Source of the DNA: Prevotella sp.
GTDB taxonomy: Bacteria > Bacteroidota > Bacteroidia > Bacteroidales > Bacteroidaceae
Assembly (NCBI GenBank): GCA_021204605.1
Contig: JAJPZD010000225.1
Span: 1-6,823, forward strand
Length of the DNA: 6,823 nucleotides
Direction: 5' to 3'
The position numbers and the translations under genes were made by a program. Below are positions 1 through 6,794 of this stretch, piece after piece. A model generated the notes under the pieces. The model did not search any database. It was not told the DNA's origin and saw only the letters and a list, made by a program, of their open reading frames with translations. Positions within the stretch are counted from its first letter, which is position 1. Every line of letters starts with the position of its first letter.

Positions 1-14
1 ACTTCATGCGAGGG

Positions 15-35
15 GACCGCTCTAGCGGCGCGGTC
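15..35. repeat. GC-rich inverted repeat at the left edge
   Basis: GACCGC (15-20) and GCGGTC (30-35) can form a 6-bp stem with a 9-base loop; an alternative short stem CCGC/GCGG (17-28) overlaps it. Without a T-tract in either direction it is a poor terminator. It lies in a 60% G+C stretch that may belong to a neighbouring gene or element. Confidence 0.35.
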
Positions 36-69
36 GTGTGGGCTGTGATAGTTATCAGAGACACCTCCT

Positions 70-99
70 CACCACCAACCCAATCCCCACCACCAACCC
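70..99. repeat. 12-bp direct repeat, G-rich on the minus strand, downstream of hsdR
   Basis: CACCACCAACCC occurs exactly at 70-81 and 88-99, an 18-bp period with a 6-bp spacer. On the minus strand, the sense strand of the hsd transcript, it reads GGGTTGGTGGTG twice with GGGATT between, in a stretch with many GG runs. A two-layer G-quadruplex in the RNA or DNA is possible on paper. No function is shown. Confidence 0.75.
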
Positions 100-154
100 T
101 CCGAAAAAATCTCACCACAAACTCGAAATATCAACCATGCTAATACAGTAAAGA

Positions 155-3004
155 CTAAATGTTTTTGCCATCGCTCAAGATGAAGTTTTTTAGGTAAGTA
201 TGAACACGTGACCTGACCTTGTAGATCTTCGTACAATCGTCCCCATTCTCCTTCTGAAAAAATTGAGTAGCTTTACCAATATCAACAGACTTACAAAGAT
301 CTGTAAAAAAATTATGGGCATTTATATTTTGCTCTGTAACGTGCTTGCCCATGATCTTTCTCAACAAATTCTCGTCACACCCTAAACTTTCTGCTACTCG
401 ACTTATTCGAGAATTTTCATTTCGCCTCTTATACTCGTAAACATAATCAATGAATTTTTTACCATTATTTTCTACGTGCACGGTTCCAGACAGGATATCT
501 CCAAGAAACAATTCCGCGCAATGCTGTTCCTCCTGATTTAGCATAGCAAATGACTTATGGAAGTCCTTAATTACCTTGCCAAAAACTTCATTCTCCGGAT
601 CATTACTAGGATCATTTCGCATTCGCAAGAATTTCCTAAAATGTAAATCCATGTAATCCGAATCTATAATGTCCATACTTGTTTCCGTTATATTCGTATC
701 AATATCATATGGTAGATCTACTGAAGCATGAGAAGTACCCACAGGAAATAATTCACGATACCGCTGTAATAATGCGAGATATTCATCTCGATTAAAATTA
801 ATATCAATCTGCATTTTTGTCGCATCATCGACATAAGTTGACTTATTCCAATCAAAGCCCTGAATTTTTGCAGATTCCAATGTTGAATTAAATTGCTTGA
901 ATAATTTTGCAAACTTCATTTTTGCCTCTGTATCGTCTGGTAACTTTTCAAAACCCTTAATGTCTGCACACCCAAATAACTCCCGAATTTCATTGAATGT
1001 GCCATTGAGTCGCTCTAAGTTTTTAGGAAGTTTATCAACGAAAAGACCTGTAGGAATACTTCCAGAATACAATTCGACGGCTTCTCGTATGTTACGCGCC
1101 ATTGTATTTGGACGTCTATAATACCTTATAACTCCAAATGGTTTCTTGGCCCCAAAAAGTCGATTTGTTCGAGAAAATGCCTGAATCAAATTTTCATATT
1201 CCATAACTTTATCCATATACAACGTATTGATCCATTTGGAATCGAATCCTGTCAACATTTGATTGACCACAATCATGATGTTAAGTTGTTGCTCTTTTTT
1301 TACATTAATATAAGATTTTCTGTGAGCAATTCGCATCTGAACGTCAACTCTGAACAGATCGTAACTTGCCATATCGTAACATTTCGAAAACTTAGTGTTA
1401 TAGTCAGTAAGAATTTCTACTATCCCATCCTCTTTATCAAGGTAGCGCTTCTGACCGTCGTCGTCGTCGTTATCAATGTTTGGATCAAATACTGCAGTAA
1501 TATTAAGTTCGGGGATCTCGCTTTTTAACAGTCGGTAATACCGCACAGCCTCCGGAATACTACTTGTCGCTAAAATCGCATGAAAAAGCCCATTATAGCT
1601 AAGTCGAAGCCACTCTTTCTTTATGTCTTTTACAACGGCTTCCATGTGCTTAGGATTATTGGTATATTGTGATTTTGGGATATAGTCCTCAATCCCCTTT
1701 ATGTATGAACCATCCTTTAATTTCCTCCCTGCCATTTCCACCTCACCCCGATTCATAAAATAATTGTATACATTAGATTTTTTTTCATCATTTAAAGCTT
1801 CTTCAACACTCTTGGCTTTCGCCTCATGCAATGCAACTTGCTTCCTAAGCTCGCTATCATCATAAGTCCTCACCATATATGGATCAAAACCAAGAACATT
1901 CTTATCTCGTATTCCATCTGCAAGGGTGTACCGATGCAATTCATCGCCAAAAATCGTGGCTGTCGTATTATCTTTCTTGCTGTTGGCATCCTGTATCGGA
2001 GTACCTGTAAAACCAAAGAAAAGTGCATTAGAGAATGTCCGTTTTATGGCAGCAAGCATAGTGCCAAAGGTTGAGCGATGAGCTTCGTCAATAATAATTA
2101 CTATTCTTTTGTCAAGAATTTTCTCAAGAGCTTTCAGATTCATTGCTTCTTTTGCAACATTGCTGAGCTTTTGAATTGAAGTTATAATCAAGATATCCTC
2201 CGGCTTGGTACTTCTGAGTGCAGACACAAGTTCATTCGTGGTTGCAGTATCTTGAATTGAATCCCCCTGAGATCCAAACCCTTTGTAGTCATCAAATGCC
2301 TGAACATTCAAAGCTTTACGATCAACAAGGAAAATAACTTTGTCGGCATCTTTCCAACCGGAAATTAGCTGTGCAGATTTGTACGATGTAAGTGTCTTAC
2401 CGGAACCCGTAGTGTGCCATACATACCCGCCAAGGATAGCATTTCCGCCATAGGCCCAGTTCCTTTTCGCAACTTTAGCTGCAATCTTGCTTGCTGCATA
2501 ATACTGATAACTCCGCAATACTTTAAGGGTATTATCTTTTTTATCAGGTATTGTATAAAATCCGACAAGTCTGTGCGCCATTGGTATGTTCAACAACTCG
2601 GAAACAACTCTCTTCCAATCATTAATTGGTAGATTATCAAAATCTGCCCAATGGAAATAAAATGATTTATTAAATCCTGTACCACTTGGATTTGCAAAAT
2701 AAACAGTCTCTTCCGGCGACATAGCGACAAAAATTTGGATTAATGAAAAAATTCCTCTGAAAGCGCCTTCATACGAATATTTTTCAATCTGGTTATAAGC
2801 CTGACTAACAGGTATCCCGCTTCTCTTTAGTTCTACATGGATAACAGGCATCCCGTTTATAAGCAACATCAAATCTCCCCTGCGATCATTTAAAATCCCT
2901 CGCGTTCTAAATTTTGGTTGACGAACAATCTGGTACGTACTCTCGCCTGCTGAGATTTCCTTACGGTCATATATTTTCAATCCCACTTGCTTGCCAATAT
3001 GCAA
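155..3004 (-). CDS. hsdR: HsdR main fragment: type I restriction endonuclease and DNA translocase, cut off from its N-terminus
   Basis: This part of HsdR cuts DNA after ATP-driven translocation. Numbering from codon 3004 (TTG), the nuclease is intact: RRGD with D44, VELK with E58 and K60, and the RecB-type QIEKY at 72-76. The superfamily 2 motor follows: Walker A TTGSGKT 198-204, DEAH 306-309, TGTP 333-336, TGFD 585-588 and QAFSRTNR 608-615. Residues about 660-949 form the C-terminal region expected to contact the methyltransferase core. Homologous sequence (TRDNPNDK) continues upstream of the TTG as far as the frameshift, so 3004 is not a natural start; no ATG precedes D44 and no Shine-Dalgarno precedes the TTG. 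Joined to the upstream fragment the product is about 1047-1050 aa, close to EcoR124-type HsdR. Translation as it stands would need reinitiation or frameshifting. Last gene of the operon; no convincing terminator follows. Confidence 0.92.
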   Translation of the reverse strand: MHIGKQVGLKIYDRKEISAGESTYQIVRQPKFRTRGILNDRRGDLMLLINGMPVIHVELKRSGIPVSQAYNQIEKYSYEGAFRGIFSLIQIFVAMSPEETVYFANPSGTGFNKSFYFHWADFDNLPINDWKRVVSELLNIPMAHRLVGFYTIPDKKDNTLKVLRSYQYYAASKIAAKVAKRNWAYGGNAILGGYVWHTTGSGKTLTSYKSAQLISGWKDADKVIFLVDRKALNVQAFDDYKGFGSQGDSIQDTATTNELVSALRSTKPEDILIITSIQKLSNVAKEAMNLKALEKILDKRIVIIIDEAHRSTFGTMLAAIKRTFSNALFFGFTGTPIQDANSKKDNTTATIFGDELHRYTLADGIRDKNVLGFDPYMVRTYDDSELRKQVALHEAKAKSVEEALNDEKKSNVYNYFMNRGEVEMAGRKLKDGSYIKGIEDYIPKSQYTNNPKHMEAVVKDIKKEWLRLSYNGLFHAILATSSIPEAVRYYRLLKSEIPELNITAVFDPNIDNDDDDGQKRYLDKEDGIVEILTDYNTKFSKCYDMASYDLFRVDVQMRIAHRKSYINVKKEQQLNIMIVVNQMLTGFDSKWINTLYMDKVMEYENLIQAFSRTNRLFGAKKPFGVIRYYRRPNTMARNIREAVELYSGSIPTGLFVDKLPKNLERLNGTFNEIRELFGCADIKGFEKLPDDTEAKMKFAKLFKQFNSTLESAKIQGFDWNKSTYVDDATKMQIDINFNRDEYLALLQRYRELFPVGTSHASVDLPYDIDTNITETSMDIIDSDYMDLHFRKFLRMRNDPSNDPENEVFGKVIKDFHKSFAMLNQEEQHCAELFLGDILSGTVHVENNGKKFIDYVYEYKRRNENSRISRVAESLGCDENLLRKIMGKHVTEQNINAHNFFTDLCKSVDIGKATQFFQKENGDDCTKIYKVRSRVHTYLKNFILSDGKNI

Positions 3005-3297
3005 CTTGTCATTAGGATTATCTCTGGTAAAGCCACACTCCTACCATTTATGAACTCATTCAGCTTAAATGGAGTTTTAAGACGCTCTATTTCGTCCAGA
3101 ATCTGCGCCATCTCTGTCTTGGTTAATTCGCAATCGTTCAGACGATCAATTCCATTATTATTCCTAAATAAAATACTAGCCCAATTATCAATTAAATCCT
3201 GTTCAGACGGATTAGATATTACCCCTCCTGTCCAACCCTTAGCTTTCAATTGATCGACAACTGCATCTTCAAACTCAGCCTCTTTATCAAATGACAT
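2977..3297 (-). CDS. hsdR: HsdR N-terminal fragment (restriction subunit, upstream part of a frameshifted gene)
   Basis: The first part of the type I restriction subunit, before the frameshift. About 89 residues from the preferred start are genuine HsdR N-terminus: FDKEAEFEDAVVDQLKAKGW, then NPSEQDLIDNWASILF and the helix ending LKTPFKLNEFINGRSVA. After that the frame changes and about 17 unrelated residues (LPEIILMTSCILASKWD) lead to a TGA at 2977-2979. An ATG at 3306 directly abuts the ribosome binding site; the ATG at 3297, three codons later, has better spacing (about 9 nt from AGGAGG) and gives the MSFDKEAEFE start usual for homologues, so I prefer it. The fragment carries no nuclease or motor motif and should be inactive alone. 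It overlaps the rest of hsdR by 28 bp in another frame. Confidence 0.85.
   Translation of the reverse strand: MSFDKEAEFEDAVVDQLKAKGWTGGVISNPSEQDLIDNWASILFRNNNGIDRLNDCELTKTEMAQILDEIERLKTPFKLNEFINGRSVALPEIILMTSCILASKWD
3025..3034 (-). other. hsdR: Single-base frameshift inside hsdR
   Basis: On the coding strand the upstream frame reads GTG GCT TTA CCA, while the homologous continuation is ACC AGA GAT AAT CCT (TRDNP), one base back. Adding one base in or beside the TTT at 3029-3031 joins the two frames into a continuous HsdR. In the downstream frame a TAG lies at 3041-3043, so the switch must occur between there and about 3028. The run is only three bases long, so it is not an obvious phase-variable tract, and GGCTTTA is not a canonical X XXY YYZ slippery heptamer. 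A true deletion or an assembly error is the simplest reading. Confidence 0.85.
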
Positions 3298-3306
3298 TAA
3301 CTTCAT

Positions 3307-3314
3307 CCTCCTCC
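3307..3314 (-). promoter_or_regulatory. Ribosome binding site of hsdR
   Basis: GGAGGAGG on the coding strand lies one base after the hsdMS stop (TAG, 3316-3318). It touches the ATG at 3306 and sits 9 nt before the ATG at 3297, which decides for the latter start. It is a near-perfect Shine-Dalgarno, in contrast to hsdMS, which has none that is clear. The tight arrangement supports co-transcription, with hsdR translated efficiently or coupled to hsdMS. Confidence 0.8.
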
Positions 3315-3315
3315 A

Positions 3316-3903
3316 CTACACGAACATTCTCCCCAAGTAGGCAGATTTGAACATCTTCAATTTTGCAACTTTCTGAGTTTCTAAATTAATAAGCAAATCA
3401 ATACATTTAAGAAAATAACCAATTTTAATCTGTTCCTCGATCTCCGGAACGAGAATCGTTTGCCTCCCCAGGTCGCTCAGTACTAATTTGTGCATCATTA
3501 TCCCTGCCTTTGTTGACATCACAAGTTTAGATCGCATAACCTTTTCTGAATGAATGTAGTACTTCCAAAACGTGAAGTCCTGTTTGACAATGGGACGTAA
3601 CGTTACAAATATAGGGGATACGATCCCATCGCCTATATCATTAAGAACAAAGCGGCCGTATGCAAAATCTTTGCTTTTGTGTCCTTCGTAAGAAATATCT
3701 CCGAATCTTAATATTTTGTAGTTCCGCAAAGAAGTTACGCTCGCCCCGCTCCCTTTCTCGTTGTACCTCATTGACGCAACTGAAATAGTTTTTTCTACAG
3801 GGAATGTATCCTCATTCCGCTCGTTGCTGACCTTGTATAATTCCTCAAATCTGCACTCCTTCCAATCTTTTGTAAAGCCTTCAAACCGAATTTCTGGAAC
3901 CTT
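3316..3903 (-). other. Half-HsdS region of the fusion: one target recognition domain plus one conserved helix
   Basis: Residues about 931-1125 of the fused protein. They open with the usual HsdS entry sequence (VPEIRFEGFTKDW), continue through a TRD with the segment LRNYKILRFGDISYEGHKSK, and close with VPEIEEQIKIGYFL and a helix (INLETQKVAKLKMFKSAYL) that matches the conserved spacer helix of HsdS. At about 195 residues it is half of a two-TRD HsdS (about 400). In known truncated HsdS proteins of the EcoDXXI kind, two half subunits assemble to recognise a symmetric split site; the same is plausible here with two fused chains. The bases recognised cannot be read from the sequence. Confidence 0.85.
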
Positions 3904-6693
3904 TTTCCCGTCACCTGGAAATAACCTCTCAAGTACAGAAATTTTCGTCTCTTCCCCTACAAGCAATACTCGCAATTCAGACAACGCCTTCATATCTGAT
4001 GGGTTTCCCATGAGATGGCCAACCATGTCAGACAATTTCTTCTCGACATCTGCAATTTGCACTTCAACGTCTGCAAATGTGACCTTATACTTTGCCAACT
4101 GTACCTCTAACTTATCTACTAATATATTTATCATCCTATCTGGCAACGAGCCAATTCCTATTAAAATTGGATCTATCCATTTTTGTTCTAAGATTTTTAT
4201 GGCATCTTCAAATTTCATTGTCTCGATCGTTTTCTTGGTTTTCTCGTGTAATTCCCTTGTCGCACGTTTTACCTCTTTTCTTAGATGTTTTTCACGCTCT
4301 ACCATCTTCAATATACTCAAAAATTTATACTCAGAAGATTCCTCAGAGAATCTATAGCTACGCTTCAACTCATTTATTCTGACATTCACTGCACTCTTTG
4401 TAAATACCCCATTTTTACCGGGGCGTATAGCAGACCAATCAACATGTTTACACTCGCTAATGTATGCTTTTTTCTCTGTCGCATTTGGCAAATATAAGTA
4501 TCTTTTCAGCTCGATAATTTCATTTGTTTCAATATCTGATAAAATATCATCTACTTTTTTACGCAATTCAGATTCGACAAAGCCAGTTTCATCATCATTC
4601 AAAACAAATCTGTCGTCATCGTCAATTCCATCTATAAAATCCGCATATACTTCTGAAATTTTTACGAGTTCGTCCTGCATTTCGCCTAAGCGACGCAAAT
4701 CATCTTTTAGGAAACTTTTCTGAACAAGCTCAAATGGCAAAATACGTCCCTTCCAACCTTCTTGGACTTCGCATGTCTTATTATCTTTTTTCTTTAATAC
4801 CATGTTGGGTTCAACCTCTGTAAGCGCGAATCTGCCATCCGCCTGAAGAATCTCTATATCCATCCTGACTTGTTCCCAGCAGTCGTCAAGTATTTGATAG
4901 GCGCTGTACTTATCAATCGCTCTTATCCCAGACATCCGAGAAAAAATATCCTTTGTAATTTTTTCCTCTTCTTCATATGCCGACACTTTTTCATAATTAT
5001 AATTATAAATTAAATCTCTTTTCAAAGATTCTCCCAGACCCTCAAATGCAGAATTGAAATTCTTTTTATAGGCTTTCGTTATTTGACTGCCAAGTACAAG
5101 ATCTTTTATGTCTCCTTGGGAAACTTGCAAATAACCATGCGTTGTCACCTTAAAAATTTCCTCTCGCAAGCCAGGTAAATCTTCCCAATAAAGATTTAAT
5201 AAATCAACTTCCTTCTTAGGCAACCCTCCAAACATAATTGAGCGCAAGTCCCACGTGTCGAGATCTTCTGACGAATCTATGTATCGAGGAATATTTAGGT
5301 TGTATCCGTTCTTAACGATTTGTTCTTTACCTACAAGGGTAGAGAAACCAGGAATTTCTAACCTGCTATTAATGACGTCAGCAATACATTTTATATCGGA
5401 CGATCTAAGGATATTTTTCTTTCTCCCTTTTGCAAATTTTTTTGAGGCATCTACAAATAAAACATTTGAATCAGTTTTATTCTTTTTTAGAACCATAATA
5501 ATAGTTGCTATCTGTGTACCGAAAAATATATTTTCCGGTAACCCGATAATCGCATCTATTTTATTTTTTTCTATAAGATTCTTTCTGATTTCTCCTTCGC
5601 AATTTCCTCGAAACAAAATACCGTGCGGTAATACTATTGTCATAATTCCATCGTGGCTTAAATGGTATAGATCGTGGAGCAGAAATGCGTAATCTGCCTT
5701 TCCTCTTGGCGCTACTCCATATTCCGAAAACCTCGGATCACTCAATTTGTCTGACGAATCCCATTTTTGAGAATAAGGCGGATTTGATACAACTGCGTCC
5801 ACAGTCCGCTGAATGTAAGTTTCAGGTTTTCCTTCCTCAAAAAAAGGCCAGTCGTCTTCCAAAGTGTCCCCGTTCCTGACAAACAGATTACCAGGAGCAA
5901 TCCCACGCATAACAAGATTCATTCGGGTTAGGTTATAAGTATTTTCGATTAGTTCCTGAGCGTAATAGACTACTTTGTTGGTTCCGCGCGTCCGCCGAGC
6001 AACAGACTGACCAATATTGATTAGCAACGAACCAGACCCCGATGTTGGGTCGTAAATGCTAATCTCCTCACGCCCCTTCAAATGCTCGGCAATGATTTCA
6101 GACATCAATACAGATATCTCGTGCGGAGTATAGAATTCCCCTCCCTTTTTCCCGGAATTGGCGGCAAACTTTCCAATCAAATCCTCATAGATAAAACCAA
6201 GAACGTCGTATCCTTGTTTACCATCCATTGGAATTCTCTCAACCAAATCAAAAAGATTTCTAATAGCTTTTGTCTGTGCAATTGCATTCTCACCCAATTT
6301 GGAAAGCCCGGTCTGTAGCGTCTTAAAAATTCCATCGAAAACGTTTCTGTGGGTAGCACTTATTTGTATGTCAAATGCCGATAGCGCATCCCTAACGTCT
6401 GTTACTTCAAAATCCATACCGGATTGCCTCCACGAAGAAAAAAGATCTTTGTACGCAATGAAATACCCTATACTGTCTTGCACGTATTTTACGAACTCAC
6501 GATCGCTTCCGTCCTGTCCCTGTATATCTTCATCGGACATCTCGTTATCGCGGTAAAATTTTAGCTGCTTTTCAGAAAGAAATTTGTAGAAAACAAAACC
6601 GAGGATAAAATCCTTGTATTCGTTTGCTTCTATCTTTGATCGCATATGATTTGCCATTTCCCAAATGGTCGAAGCTAATTGTTGCTTGTTCAT
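3316..6693 (-). CDS. hsdMS: Type I R-M fused methyltransferase-specificity subunit (HsdM long form + single-TRD HsdS)
   Basis: Predicted to N6-methylate adenine at a split DNA site and to supply the target specificity of a type I R-M complex. The N-terminal helical domain (about 1-160) is typical of HsdM (IWEMANHMRSKIEANEYKDF). The catalytic core has GGEFYTP at 184-190, SAM-binding DPTSGSG at 215-221 and catalytic NPPY at 304-307; conserved methylase sequence continues to about 490. Residues about 500-915 are a charged, mostly helical extension with likely coiled coils near 795-830 and 855-895, as I recall from long (~860 aa) HsdM proteins. From about 931 (VPEIRFEGFTKDW) the chain is HsdS: one TRD, then one conserved helix ending at 1125. 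No stop or frameshift separates M from S. The ATG at 6693 is the only ordinary start after an in-frame TAA at 6718-6720, but it lacks a clear Shine-Dalgarno. First gene of the hsdMS-hsdR operon. The family is clear; the symmetric mode of action is inferred. Confidence 0.95.
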   Translation of the reverse strand: MNKQQLASTIWEMANHMRSKIEANEYKDFILGFVFYKFLSEKQLKFYRDNEMSDEDIQGQDGSDREFVKYVQDSIGYFIAYKDLFSSWRQSGMDFEVTDVRDALSAFDIQISATHRNVFDGIFKTLQTGLSKLGENAIAQTKAIRNLFDLVERIPMDGKQGYDVLGFIYEDLIGKFAANSGKKGGEFYTPHEISVLMSEIIAEHLKGREEISIYDPTSGSGSLLINIGQSVARRTRGTNKVVYYAQELIENTYNLTRMNLVMRGIAPGNLFVRNGDTLEDDWPFFEEGKPETYIQRTVDAVVSNPPYSQKWDSSDKLSDPRFSEYGVAPRGKADYAFLLHDLYHLSHDGIMTIVLPHGILFRGNCEGEIRKNLIEKNKIDAIIGLPENIFFGTQIATIIMVLKKNKTDSNVLFVDASKKFAKGRKKNILRSSDIKCIADVINSRLEIPGFSTLVGKEQIVKNGYNLNIPRYIDSSEDLDTWDLRSIMFGGLPKKEVDLLNLYWEDLPGLREEIFKVTTHGYLQVSQGDIKDLVLGSQITKAYKKNFNSAFEGLGESLKRDLIYNYNYEKVSAYEEEEKITKDIFSRMSGIRAIDKYSAYQILDDCWEQVRMDIEILQADGRFALTEVEPNMVLKKKDNKTCEVQEGWKGRILPFELVQKSFLKDDLRRLGEMQDELVKISEVYADFIDGIDDDDRFVLNDDETGFVESELRKKVDDILSDIETNEIIELKRYLYLPNATEKKAYISECKHVDWSAIRPGKNGVFTKSAVNVRINELKRSYRFSEESSEYKFLSILKMVEREKHLRKEVKRATRELHEKTKKTIETMKFEDAIKILEQKWIDPILIGIGSLPDRMINILVDKLEVQLAKYKVTFADVEVQIADVEKKLSDMVGHLMGNPSDMKALSELRVLLVGEETKISVLERLFPGDGKKVPEIRFEGFTKDWKECRFEELYKVSNERNEDTFPVEKTISVASMRYNEKGSGASVTSLRNYKILRFGDISYEGHKSKDFAYGRFVLNDIGDGIVSPIFVTLRPIVKQDFTFWKYYIHSEKVMRSKLVMSTKAGIMMHKLVLSDLGRQTILVPEIEEQIKIGYFLKCIDLLINLETQKVAKLKMFKSAYLGRMFV

Positions 6694-6763
6694 GATGGTA
6701 GGTATTGTTTTTCTGGTTTAGATAAATTTCTTCGCGTGTAGCCAAAAGTTCATAACCCGGCAT

Positions 6764-6794
6764 CGCTTCCCTATTTTTCGAACGACAGGAAGCG
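6764..6794. repeat. 7-bp inverted repeat upstream of hsdMS
   Basis: CGCTTCC (6764-6770) and GGAAGCG (6788-6794) are exact reverse complements separated by 17 bases. The pair lies 71-101 bp before the hsdMS start codon, where a promoter or operator would be expected. Neither side is followed by a T-run, so it does not look like an intrinsic terminator. It could be a regulator site or chance; I saw no strong -35/-10 pair next to it. Confidence 0.4.

Noticed and set aside
100..125. T6 on the minus strand (104-109) as an intrinsic terminator for hsdR
   Set aside because: No stable hairpin precedes the T-run on the transcript strand.
1456..1470. (CGT)5 triplet repeat in hsdR
   Set aside because: Encodes an acidic run in a variable loop between helicase motifs; changes in copy number would keep frame, so it is not a switch candidate.
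3761..4357. Plus-strand 198-codon open frame
   Set aside because: Lies antisense to the well-conserved hsdMS, is Ser/Phe/Ile-rich as expected of an antisense shadow, and shows no recognisable domain.
5255..5692. Plus-strand 145-codon open frame
   Set aside because: Antisense to the hsdMS methylase domain, with no recognisable motif; best explained as a shadow.
6700..6745. sigma70-like promoter (TTTTGG, 17 bp, TATCTA) before hsdMS
   Set aside because: Both boxes match the consensus poorly; not enough to call a promoter.
6572..6763. 63-codon minus-strand frame beginning with ATG at 6761-6763
   Set aside because: About 120 bp of it overlaps the conserved hsdMS N-terminus in another frame, so it is not reported as a gene; the part upstream of hsdMS is kept as a low-interest finding.
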